Origin: an uncultured Rhodospirillales bacterium
Lineage (GTDB): Bacteria; Pseudomonadota; Alphaproteobacteria; CACIAM-22H2
Direction: 5' to 3'
Length of the DNA stretch: 64,000 nucleotides
Assembly: GCA_937926175.1 (NCBI GenBank)
Contig: CALANV010000011.1
Location: 5,288 to 69,287, forward strand
The notes beneath the pieces are model-generated. The model worked only from the letters and a program-made list of their open reading frames with translations. It did not search any database and was not told the origin of the DNA. The stretch's first letter is position 1. The number at the start of each line of letters is the position of its first letter. This document shows positions 17,300 through 25,106 of the stretch, in pieces. The position numbers were made by a program, and so were the translations under genes.

Positions 17300-17379
17300 G
17301 CATGGGAAACGCCGGCCCCGGAGCCGAAAGCAAGAGCGGATCGAACCGCCAGGGCAGGTAATCAGAAGGAGGTGACGCA

Positions 17380-18639
17380 ATGTTTCGGAAACGCCGTATC
17401 ATACCCGTCGTCGTGGCCGCCGCGCTCGCACTCGCCGGCGGCGACGTCCTTGCCGCCGATCCGGTGAAGGTCGGCGCGCTATATCCCCTTTCCGGCCAGG
17501 TGGCCAAGTCCGGCGAGGACACGCTGAACGGCATTCGCCTCGCCATCGAGATCATCAACAAGGATTATCCCGATCTGAAGATGCCGTTTGCGGCCGGCGA
17601 AGGGTTGCCCGGTCTCAACGGCGCGTTGATCGAGCTCGTCGCCGCCGACCATCAGGGATCGCCCGAGATCGGCATGGCGGAAGCCGAACGGCTGATCGTG
17701 CAGGAGAAGGTGGCGGCGCTGATCGGCGCCTTCCACAGCTCGGTCGCGGCGACCTCAAGCCAGGTCGCCGAACGCATGGGGACGCCGTACATCTCGGGCG
17801 AATCCGAAGCGTCGACCTTGACCGAGCGCGGCTATCGCTGGTTCTTCCGCACCACGCCCAGCTCGCGCACCCAGGCGCGCGATTTCTTCGTCTTTCTGCG
17901 CGACCTCAACAAGAACAGAGACGCGCCGATCAAGACCATCGCCGTGGTGCACGAGAATACCCTCTGGGGGCAGGAATTCGCCAAGTCGGTCGCGGGCTAT
18001 TTCAAGGAGTTCAGCGAGTTCCAGCCGTCCATCGTGGTCGGCTACCAGCAGGGCACGTCCGACGTCACCAGCGAGGTGCAGCGGCTGATCGCGGCGAAGC
18101 CGGACGTGGTGTTCCACGCCTCCTATGATGCCGAAGCGATCCTGTTCGCGCGCACCTACAAGCAGTTCAACTTCAATCCGCAGGGCGTGCTGGCGATCGG
18201 CGCCGCCTTCGGCTCGAACGCATTCCGCGACGCGCTCGGCCCCGACGCCAACTACTTCCTCGTGCGGGAGCACTGGTCGCGCGATCTCGCCGACCGCAAT
18301 CCGCTGGTCGGGCAGGTGGCGAAGATGTACCGCGAACGCTTCGGCAAGGACATGGACGGCACGCCGGCCCGCGCCTTCACCGCGATGATGGTGCTGGCCG
18401 ATGCGATCAACCGGGCCGGTTCGACCGAGCCGGAGAAGATCCGCGCCGCGTTGGCCGCGACGCGGATGCCGCCCGAGGCGACGATCATGCCGTGGGAAGG
18501 CGTGCAGTTCGACGAGACCGGCCAGAACACACTGACCCGCGGCATCTTCGTCCAGACCCTCGACGGCGTGCCGAAGATGGTCTGGCCGGCCGAGTTGGCG
18601 GTCGCGAAACTAGTCTGGCCGCGACCGGTCTGGCGTTGA
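17380..18639 (+). CDS. livK: Liv-type ABC transporter substrate-binding protein
   Basis: A 419-aa periplasmic binding protein of the branched-chain amino acid/amide family. A signal peptide (VVVAAALALAGGDVLA/AD) is followed by PVKVGALYPLSGQVAKSGED, DHQGSPEIGMAEAERLI and IGAFHSSVAATSSQVAERMG. AAGGDA-type ribosome-binding AAGGAGGTG sits before the ATG. It opens the ABC transport segment livK-livH-livM-DUF3830-livG-livF. It provides specificity for the substrate or product of the HyuAB pathway; family members take amides, urea, amino acids and aromatic acids. Confidence 0.93.
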   Translation: MFRKRRIIPVVVAAALALAGGDVLAADPVKVGALYPLSGQVAKSGEDTLNGIRLAIEIINKDYPDLKMPFAAGEGLPGLNGALIELVAADHQGSPEIGMAEAERLIVQEKVAALIGAFHSSVAATSSQVAERMGTPYISGESEASTLTERGYRWFFRTTPSSRTQARDFFVFLRDLNKNRDAPIKTIAVVHENTLWGQEFAKSVAGYFKEFSEFQPSIVVGYQQGTSDVTSEVQRLIAAKPDVVFHASYDAEAILFARTYKQFNFNPQGVLAIGAAFGSNAFRDALGPDANYFLVREHWSRDLADRNPLVGQVAKMYRERFGKDMDGTPARAFTAMMVLADAINRAGSTEPEKIRAALAATRMPPEATIMPWEGVQFDETGQNTLTRGIFVQTLDGVPKMVWPAELAVAKLVWPRPVWR

Positions 18640-18683
18640 ACCCGTGGTGAGCCCATGCCGCAGACCCGAAGGATGAGGTGCCC

Positions 18684-19550
18684 ATGTCCGATCAACTGAT
18701 CGCGCAGCTCGTCGTCAGCGGTCTCGGCATGGGCTTCATTTTCGCCCTGATCGCCATCGGCCTGACCCTGATCTACGGGGTGATGGAGGTCGTGAACTTC
18801 GCCCACGGCGAGTTTCTGATGATCGGCATGTATGCCAGCTACCTGGCCTACGTGACCTGGGGCGCCGATCCGGTCGTCTCGCTGCCGTTCATCGCCCTGC
18901 TGATGTTCGTTTTCGGCGTCGCGGTCTACTATCTCCTGATCCGCCGGGTCCTGACCGGCAGCATGCACGCCCAGATCTTCGCCACCTTCGGCCTGATGGT
19001 GTTCCTGCAGGCGGCGGCGCAGTTCTTCATGGGCGCCGATTACTTCGCGATCCAGAACAGCTGGCTCTCGGGCGTGATCACGATCGGCGACGTCGTGCTG
19101 CCGATGCCGCAGATCGCGGCGGTGGTCGGTGCCTCGCTCGCCACGCTGCTGCTCTACGCGCTGGTGTTCCGCACGTCGCTCGGGCGCCAGTTGCGCGCGG
19201 CGGCGCAGGACGCCCAGGCGGCATCGACCCTCGGCATCAATCCGTCCACCATGTATGCCCTGGCCTGGGGCTTCGGCTCCGCCTGCGTCGGCGTGGCGGC
19301 GTCGCTGCTGTCGAACTTCTACTACGTGTTTCCGCGGGTGGGGGCTGTGTTCGTGCTGCTGGCCTACGTGGCCGTGGCCCTCGGCGGCTTCGGTTCGATC
19401 CACGGCGCGCTGGTGGCCGGCCTACTGATCGGACTGCTGCAGGTCGCGATGGGCTTCTTCGTCAGCTCCGAACTGAAGTTCGTCCCGGTCTACATGCTTT
19501 ATCTGGCGGTCGTGCTGCTGCGGCCGCGCGGCCTGTTCGGGCGAATGTAA
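18684..19550 (+). CDS. livH: Liv-type ABC transporter permease LivH
   Basis: A 288-aa inner-membrane permease. LivH traits are GLGMGFIFALIAIGLTLIYGV, VMEVVNFAHGEFLMIGMY and ALGGFGSIHGALVAGLLIGL. About eight hydrophobic segments. The ATG at 18684 follows GGATGAGG at the right spacing; an upstream in-frame GTG at 18678 lies inside that site. It pairs with LivM four bases downstream. Confidence 0.93.
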   Translation: MSDQLIAQLVVSGLGMGFIFALIAIGLTLIYGVMEVVNFAHGEFLMIGMYASYLAYVTWGADPVVSLPFIALLMFVFGVAVYYLLIRRVLTGSMHAQIFATFGLMVFLQAAAQFFMGADYFAIQNSWLSGVITIGDVVLPMPQIAAVVGASLATLLLYALVFRTSLGRQLRAAAQDAQAASTLGINPSTMYALAWGFGSACVGVAASLLSNFYYVFPRVGAVFVLLAYVAVALGGFGSIHGALVAGLLIGLLQVAMGFFVSSELKFVPVYMLYLAVVLLRPRGLFGRM

Positions 19551-19553
19551 GCC

Positions 19554-20615
19554 ATGACCGGAACGTCGCGCGCTTACCCCGTTGTCGCTCTTTCCGGCCT
19601 CCTGCTGCTGCTCGGGGTGCTGTTGGCGCTGCCGCTGTACATCGCCGACCGGCCCTTCGAGCTGCGCATGGCGATACTGATCTTCCTGTTCGCCGTGATG
19701 GGGCAGGGCTGGAACGTGCTCGGCGGCTTCGCCGGACAGGTGTCCATCGGCCATGGCCTGTATTTCGGACTTGGCGCCTATACCGCCGTCCTGCTGGCGG
19801 TGAAGTTCGGCGTCAATCCCTGGCTCGGCATGCTCGCCGGCACGGCGCTGGCGTCGCTCTGCGGCGTATTGGTCGGCATTCCCTGCTTTCGCCTGCGCGG
19901 ACACTATTTCGTGATCGCCACCCTGGTCGTGGCGGAATCGGTGTTCCAGGTCTTCACCGTCTGGGAATGGGTGGGCAGTGCGGTCGGCATCGAACTGCCG
20001 GTGAAAAGCGAAGGCTGGATCAATTTCCAGTTCCATCGCGACAAGACGCCCTACTACTACATCGCCCTGACGATGCTGGTGGTCGTGACGGCCGGGCTCT
20101 GGTGGCTGCGCCGGTCCCGCATCGGCTTCCTGCTGCGCGCCATCCGCGACGACGAAGAGGCGGTGCGCAGCCTCGGGTTCTCGCCGCACCTCTACAAGAG
20201 CCTGGCGATGGCGATCAGCGCCGGCATCCTCGGTGCCGCGGGGGTGTTTCACGCCCAGTACGTGCTGTTCGTCGACCCGTTCAGCGTTCTCGGCCTGCAC
20301 ATATCCGTGATGGTTGCGCTGTTCGCGATCCTGGGCGGCACCGGCACGCTTGCCGGGCCGATCCTGGGGGCGGCCATCCTGGTGCCGCTGTCCGAGTATT
20401 CACGCGTCCATTTTTCCGGCTCCGGCCGCAACGTGGACCTCCTGATCTACGGCTTCCTCATCATGGTCATCGCGGTTTACCGGCCCGACGGCCTGATGGG
20501 CCTGCTGCGCAGCCGTCCGGTTCTGACGATGCTCGATCGGCTCGGTCTCCGCTCCGTCCTGCTCCAATCGCCCCACATCAAGAACATTCGGAAAGGAAAC
20601 TCCCATGCGGCTTGA
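19554..20615 (+). CDS. livM: Liv-type ABC transporter permease LivM
   Basis: A 353-aa inner-membrane permease with the LivM motif GQGWNVLGGFAGQVSIGHGL followed by FGLGAYT, and the cytoplasmic coupling region IRDDEEAVRSLGFSPHLYKS. GGTGTLAGPILGAAILVPLSE near the C-terminus is also characteristic. It starts three bases after livH and its last codons overlap the start of the DUF3830 gene by 11 bp, showing tight translational linkage inside the transporter operon. Confidence 0.93.
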   Translation: MTGTSRAYPVVALSGLLLLLGVLLALPLYIADRPFELRMAILIFLFAVMGQGWNVLGGFAGQVSIGHGLYFGLGAYTAVLLAVKFGVNPWLGMLAGTALASLCGVLVGIPCFRLRGHYFVIATLVVAESVFQVFTVWEWVGSAVGIELPVKSEGWINFQFHRDKTPYYYIALTMLVVVTAGLWWLRRSRIGFLLRAIRDDEEAVRSLGFSPHLYKSLAMAISAGILGAAGVFHAQYVLFVDPFSVLGLHISVMVALFAILGGTGTLAGPILGAAILVPLSEYSRVHFSGSGRNVDLLIYGFLIMVIAVYRPDGLMGLLRSRPVLTMLDRLGLRSVLLQSPHIKNIRKGNSHAA

Positions 20616-21039
20616 ATTCGCGTTCCAGCGCGGCGGCACGCTCACCGTCACAACCGTGGCCGAAGCGCCAAAGACGAGCCAGGCCATTCGCGCTGATCTG
20701 CCGATCGAGGCCAAGGTCTATCAGGCCCGCTGGTCCGGCCGGGAAATCTTCGTGCCGGTGAATCTCAGGCAGAAGCCGCCGCGCGAGCGCCAGAGCATCC
20801 GCGCCAACATCGGCGACGTCATCTACTTCTGCGAATGGGGCGATGCCTACGATCATACCGGCTTCGAGGCGATCGGCCTGTTCTACGGTCCGGAGATCGT
20901 GCGCGAGTGGCGGGGCGATGCGCCGGTGAACGTCTTCGGCCACGTCGACCCGGCGCAGTACGATCTTCTCAAGACCATCGGCGAGCGCGTCTGGCGCGAA
21001 GGCGGTGAGGGCATCACGATCCGGGTGATCGAGGACTGA
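20605..21039 (+). CDS. DUF3830 family, cyclophilin-like small protein
   Basis: A 144-aa protein of the DUF3830 / cyclophilin-like fold group (MRLEFAFQRGGTLTVTTV, IRANIGDVIYFCEWGDAYDH, FYGPEIVREWRGDAPVNVFG). The ATG at 20605 follows GGAAAGGAAACTCCC and overlaps livM; livG begins three bases after its stop. No signal peptide. Being embedded between permease and ATPase genes implies a role tied to the transported compound, perhaps binding or enzymatic handling, but no biochemical function is established to my knowledge. The family call rests on sequence resemblance recalled, not searched. Confidence 0.7.
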   Translation: MRLEFAFQRGGTLTVTTVAEAPKTSQAIRADLPIEAKVYQARWSGREIFVPVNLRQKPPRERQSIRANIGDVIYFCEWGDAYDHTGFEAIGLFYGPEIVREWRGDAPVNVFGHVDPAQYDLLKTIGERVWREGGEGITIRVIED

Positions 21040-21041
21040 AC

Positions 21042-21773
21042 ATGTCGCCGCTTCTCGCCGTTCGCGGCGTCTCCAAGTCCTTCGGCGGCTTGCACGCCGT
21101 CAGGGCCGTGTCGTTCGACCTGTCCGCAGGCGAGATTCTCGGCATCATCGGGCCGAACGGGGCCGGAAAATCCACCCTTTTCGGCATCATTGCCGGTCAG
21201 GTCCGCCCCGACCGGGGCGACGTGGTGTTCGATGGACGATCGATCGTCGGCCTGCCCTGCGAGGCGGTGGCACGGCTCGGTCTGGTCAAGACGTTCCAGA
21301 CGTCGCGGCCGTTCGGGACCATGACGTTTCTCGAGAACGTCATGGTCGGCGCGCTGTCGCGCAACGTGGGGCTCGCCGAGGCGCGGGCGATCGCGTTGCA
21401 GCAGCTCGACACGGTCGGCCTCGCGGCGCAGGCGGAACGCCCCGCGGCATGGGCGAGCACCGGTCAGCGCAAGCGCCTGGAGATCGCGCGCGCGCTCGCG
21501 ACCAAGCCGCGCCTGCTGCTGCTCGACGAGCCGTTCGGCGGCGTCGATCTGCCCTCCGTCGACGCGCTGGTCGAACTGCTGCAGCGGTTGCGCGACAGCG
21601 GCATCACCCTGCTCGTCATCGAGCACAATCTCGAAGCGGTGCATCGCCTCGTCGATCGCGTGATCGCGATGCATCTGGGTGAGGCGATCGCCGAAGGTAC
21701 TGCCGAAACGGTCACCAACGATCCGCGGGTGATCCAAGCTTATCTCGGATCGACCGAGGTCGCCCATGCTTGA
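21042..21773 (+). CDS. livG: Liv-type ABC transporter ATP-binding protein LivG
   Basis: A 243-aa ATPase with Walker A GPNGAGKST near residue 38, an unusual signature region STGQRKRLEIARALATKPRLLLLDEPFGGVD (GQRKRLE replaces canonical LSGGQ), Walker B LLLLDEP and switch His in LLVIEHN. It energises import with LivF. It overlaps livF by eight bases. The modified signature motif (S-T-G-Q) is commonly seen in LivG-type proteins. Confidence 0.93.
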   Translation: MSPLLAVRGVSKSFGGLHAVRAVSFDLSAGEILGIIGPNGAGKSTLFGIIAGQVRPDRGDVVFDGRSIVGLPCEAVARLGLVKTFQTSRPFGTMTFLENVMVGALSRNVGLAEARAIALQQLDTVGLAAQAERPAAWASTGQRKRLEIARALATKPRLLLLDEPFGGVDLPSVDALVELLQRLRDSGITLLVIEHNLEAVHRLVDRVIAMHLGEAIAEGTAETVTNDPRVIQAYLGSTEVAHA

Positions 21774-22506
21774 GGTTGAACGACTCTCCGCGGGCTACGG
21801 CGCCCACCAGGTGCTGTGGGACGTCTCGATCCGCGTCGGCGACAACGAGGTGGTGGCGCTCCTCGGTCCGAACGGGTCGGGCAAGAGCACGCTGATGAAC
21901 GCCATTTCCCGTCTGGTCGAAAGATTCGACGGGGAGATCCGCTTCAACGGCATCGCGCTGCACGAGCTGCCGCCGTACCGGCTGCTGCGCGTCGGGCTGT
22001 CGCACGTGCTCGAGCGTCACCGGCTGTTTCCCTACATGACGGTGCTGGAAAACCTGCAACTCGGCGCGGGGCCGGGAGCATCGCGGGCGCTGATTCAGCG
22101 TGGCCTCGAACGGGCCTATGCACTGTTTCCGCGGCTGAAGGAGCGGGCCAAGCAGCTTGCCGGCTCGCTCTCGGGCGGCGAGCAGCAGATGTGCGCGATT
22201 GCCCGCGGCCTGATGAGCGAACCGCGTCTGCTCCTGGTCGACGAGCCCTTCATCGGCCTGTCGCCGCACATGCGTGCCGAGGTCACCGAGGCGATCCGCC
22301 GCATCAATGCCGAGGGCGTCGCAATTCTGCTGATCGAGCAGAACGTGCCCGTGGCGCTGGCCATGAGTCACCGCGCCTACATCCTTCGCGAAGGCCGGGT
22401 CGTGCTGACCGGCCCCTCGGCCGAACTCGCGGCCGGTGACAAGGTGCAGAAGGCCTTCCTCGGCCGGCTGAATCCCGCCGAGGCGCCTGCCGGCAATGCC
22501 GCGTGA
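21766..22506 (+). CDS. livF: Liv-type ABC transporter ATP-binding protein LivF
   Basis: A 246-aa ATPase with Walker A GPNGSGKST, signature LSGGEQQM, Walker B LLLVDEPFIGLSP and LLIEQN. The sequence VLWDVSIRVGDNEVVALLGPN is typical of LivF. It partners LivG as the second ATPase of the transporter and is the last gene of the liv set; the regulator gene follows 69 bp later in the same direction. Confidence 0.93.
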   Translation: MLEVERLSAGYGAHQVLWDVSIRVGDNEVVALLGPNGSGKSTLMNAISRLVERFDGEIRFNGIALHELPPYRLLRVGLSHVLERHRLFPYMTVLENLQLGAGPGASRALIQRGLERAYALFPRLKERAKQLAGSLSGGEQQMCAIARGLMSEPRLLLVDEPFIGLSPHMRAEVTEAIRRINAEGVAILLIEQNVPVALAMSHRAYILREGRVVLTGPSAELAAGDKVQKAFLGRLNPAEAPAGNAA

Positions 22507-22575
22507 CGATAGACGGTTGACGGTCGGGCGTCGTTGCGTCAATCGAGGCGCCGGGAAAACAGGCAAAGACACGGA

Positions 22576-23208
22576 ATGGCGGTGATGAAAGCCAAGCAGC
22601 CGCGGCGGCCCCGGCGCGACGACGATGCCGTGCGTCCGACCGAATCGAAGCAGTTCGCCAGCATGGGCGCGATCATCCGTGCCGCCCGGCGCGAACACGG
22701 GCTGACCCTGCAGCAGGTCGCCAAACAGGCCGGCCTGTCGATAAGCTTCCTGAGCCAGGTGGAGCGGAACCAGCTCACGCCGTCGGTCAGCGCGCTGAAA
22801 CGCATCGCCGACGTGCTGCGCATTCCGGCCGGCTCGCTCATGTTCGGGGCGGAAACCCGCAACGGCGGAAACTCCATCAGTCTGGTGCGCAGCGGCGAGC
22901 GCAAACGGGTGGTGTTTCCCGGATTCAACATCGCCTACGAGATGCTGACGCCGGATCTGCGCCGGCGCATGTCGCTGCTTTGGCTCAAGGCCCCACCCCA
23001 TGCCGAGAGCGGGCCGGTGTTCTCGCATGACGGCGAGGATGCGGTGGTCGTCCTTAAGGGCAAGCTGAAGGTGGAGGTCGGCGGCGTCTGGCACGAACTC
23101 GGCAAGGGCGACAGCCTCTATTTCAACAGCGAGCTGCCGCATCGCTGGAAGAACGACACCTCCAAGGTCGCGGAGGTGATCTGGGTCTCGACACCGCCGT
23201 CCTTCTGA
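22576..23208 (+). CDS. XRE-family regulator with C-terminal cupin sensor
   Basis: About 210 aa. The HTH (MGAIIRAARREHGLTLQQVA, KQAGLSISFLSQVERNQ) occupies residues about 30-90, then a cupin_2 beta-barrel (DGEDAVVVLKGKLKVEVGGVWHELGKGDSLYFNSELPHRW). This architecture is common in repressors of small-molecule catabolic operons, the cupin binding the effector. The ATG at 22576 was chosen; 22585 is also possible and 22534 has no domain support. It lies right behind livF and is convergent with a LysR gene 8 bp away. Candidate controller of the hyuA operator. Confidence 0.87.
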   Translation: MAVMKAKQPRRPRRDDDAVRPTESKQFASMGAIIRAARREHGLTLQQVAKQAGLSISFLSQVERNQLTPSVSALKRIADVLRIPAGSLMFGAETRNGGNSISLVRSGERKRVVFPGFNIAYEMLTPDLRRRMSLLWLKAPPHAESGPVFSHDGEDAVVVLKGKLKVEVGGVWHELGKGDSLYFNSELPHRWKNDTSKVAEVIWVSTPPSF

Positions 23209-23216
23209 GGAACGGC

Positions 23217-24113
23217 TCAGTGGAGCTCGGGCAGGACCGCCTGCAGGTGCTTCAGGAAGCTCTCGACCGCACTCGGCAGCGTCCGGCCCTCGAGCACGCA
23301 GACGTCGATCGTGGCCTGCTGGAGCTCGCGGTCGGTCAGCGGCACAGCCACCACGAGCCCAGCCTCCAGTTCGCGTTTCACGGTCAGCCGCGGCAGGTAC
23401 GTGATGCCGTTGCCCGAGCGGGCGAAGCCGCGCATGGCCTCTATGGAGTTGGTCTCCAGGGCCGGGCGCAGGGGAAGCTGGGTCCGGCGGCAGCAGGCAT
23501 CGAGCAGGGTGCGGAGGCCGAAGCCTTTCTGCGGTATCGCCACCGGATAGTTCAGCGTATCGCTGAAGCTGACGCGCTTCTGCTTGGCCAGGGCAAAGTC
23601 CGGCGCCATGATCGCGAACAGCGGGTCGCGGACGCGAAACGCGCAACGCACGGCGGGATCCGGATTTGCGGTGAAGGCGATGCCAATGTCGGCCTCGCCG
23701 TCGCGCACCGCGGCGACGACGGCTTCCGTCCCGGTGACGTTCAGGCTGAAGTTCACGCCGTTGAAGCGCTGACGAAAGGTGGCGAGCGCGTGCGTGAGGC
23801 CGTTCGCCACCACGCCTTCCACTGATGCGATGCGCACATGGCCGCGGCGCAGCCCTTTCACATCGTCGATCTCGGCGGCCACGCGCTCGCGATCCAGTAG
23901 TGCTGCGCGGGCATAGCGCGCATAGACCTCGCCGGCGGAGTTGGGGACCATGCCGCGCGCGTGACGCTCGAACAGCGGAATGCCGAACTCCTCCTCCAGA
24001 TTGCGGATCTGCCTGCTGATCGCCGAGGGCGCGACGTTGAGCCGTTCGGCGGCCTCCCGGATCGATCCGGTCCGAACCACCTCGTTGAAGTATCGCAGCT
24101 GCGTGAGCGACAT
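23217..24113 (-). CDS. LysR-family transcriptional regulator
   Basis: A 298-aa LysR regulator: HTH MSLTQLRYFNEVVRTGSIREA, LNVAPSAISRQIRNLEEEFG, FERHARGMVPNSAGEVYARYAR, then a substrate-binding effector domain. It is divergent from the gene at 24315, and the 201-bp spacer holds a dyad at 24138-24150, so it probably regulates that unit (unknown protein plus RidA) and perhaps itself. The effector is unknown. Confidence 0.92.
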   Translation of the reverse strand: MSLTQLRYFNEVVRTGSIREAAERLNVAPSAISRQIRNLEEEFGIPLFERHARGMVPNSAGEVYARYARAALLDRERVAAEIDDVKGLRRGHVRIASVEGVVANGLTHALATFRQRFNGVNFSLNVTGTEAVVAAVRDGEADIGIAFTANPDPAVRCAFRVRDPLFAIMAPDFALAKQKRVSFSDTLNYPVAIPQKGFGLRTLLDACCRRTQLPLRPALETNSIEAMRGFARSGNGITYLPRLTVKRELEAGLVVAVPLTDRELQQATIDVCVLEGRTLPSAVESFLKHLQAVLPELH

Positions 24114-24134
24114 CGCCGTTTCCTGTTCTATCTA

Positions 24135-24152
24135 TTGGAACACGATGTTCAA
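24135..24152. promoter_or_regulatory. candidate LysR operator dyad
   Basis: GAACA (24138-24142) and TGTTC (24146-24150) form a perfect inverted repeat with a 3-bp centre, flanked by further weak symmetry (TT...AA). It sits 25 bp upstream of the LysR start within the divergent spacer, the usual position of a LysR T-N11-A-like recognition site. Binding is inferred from position and symmetry. Confidence 0.4.
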
Positions 24153-24314
24153 ATTTACATTCTTGAAGCAACAGAGTCACCGCGCCATCTTTGCCTCGTC
24201 AGGCGGTGCTCTGCCGCCGCCGAACGTTCCGACGTAGCCAACCGGGACCGCCCGAGAGTGCCGGCGGGCCTCCGATTTTCCGCTTGCGATTGAACTGAAC
24301 GAGGGAGATTCCCG

Positions 24315-25070
24315 ATGCCTGAAGTCCTGTCCATGGAATCCGCCGGTTATCGGTTCATCAAGGGCGTCTTTCAGTACTCGGCCGGCGTGGCGGCGCTGCC
24401 GGGCTACGAGATCGAGCGGGTCCGCTTCCATCGGCTGCTGCCGCTGGCCGAGGGCTTCGCCGCCATCGAGGCGCATCTCAAGTCACTGGGACGTCCGGTG
24501 ACGGCACTGTGCGCGTGCGAGCTGCGCTCGCCCGAGCCGTTCACGGAAGCGGGATTCCAGGCCTTCAACCGCGAATATGTCGGGACGCTGGAGCGCTGGG
24601 GCATCATGTCCGGCGGCGTCAATCCCGTCGCGCGGACGAATGTCTGTCCCGAGGCCGGCAAGCCGGCGGTGCCGAGCTTCTATGCCTTCTCCTATACCGT
24701 GCCGGCGGCGCCGAACCGGCGCGGCACCTTCGTGATCGCCGGCAGCGGCGAGGCGCCGGAGGGCAAGGGCAACTACCGCGACCATGCCATCCGGCTCGGC
24801 GACCGGTCGCCGGAAGGCCTGCGCGAGAAGGCGCGCTGGGTGCTGGGCGAAATGGAGCGCCGCATGGCCGCGTTGGGCTTCGGCTGGGCGGATGCGACGG
24901 GCACGCATCTGTACACGGTCTACGACGTGCATCCGTTCCTGCACGAGGAGATCGCGCTTCGCGGCGCCATGGCCGCGGGATTGAGCTGGCATTTCTCCCG
25001 CCCGCCGGTGCAGGATCTCGACTACGAGATGGATGTCCGGGGCGTGCTGCGCGAACACGTGCTCGCTTGA
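24315..25070 (+). CDS. conserved-looking protein of unknown function (251 aa)
   Basis: No family recognised with confidence. The 251-aa product starts MPEVLSMESAGYRFIKGVFQ after GGGAGATTCCCG. It has no signal peptide or membrane segment. It contains CACELRSPEPFTEAGFQAFN, RTNVCPEAGKPAVPSFYAFS and a C-terminal HLYTVYDVHPFLHEEIALRG stretch with several His/Tyr residues. Three cysteines (two in CAC, one in VCPE) are notable. It is followed 36 bp later by the triple-RidA gene, suggesting a shared pathway, possibly acting on imine or enamine intermediates. A divergent RidA-like protein is one possibility; it is not demonstrated. Confidence 0.7.
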   Translation: MPEVLSMESAGYRFIKGVFQYSAGVAALPGYEIERVRFHRLLPLAEGFAAIEAHLKSLGRPVTALCACELRSPEPFTEAGFQAFNREYVGTLERWGIMSGGVNPVARTNVCPEAGKPAVPSFYAFSYTVPAAPNRRGTFVIAGSGEAPEGKGNYRDHAIRLGDRSPEGLREKARWVLGEMERRMAALGFGWADATGTHLYTVYDVHPFLHEEIALRGAMAAGLSWHFSRPPVQDLDYEMDVRGVLREHVLA

Positions 25071-25106
25071 ACGCTCAAGCACCCAGGCAGGGGAAGGGGG
25101 AATCGC

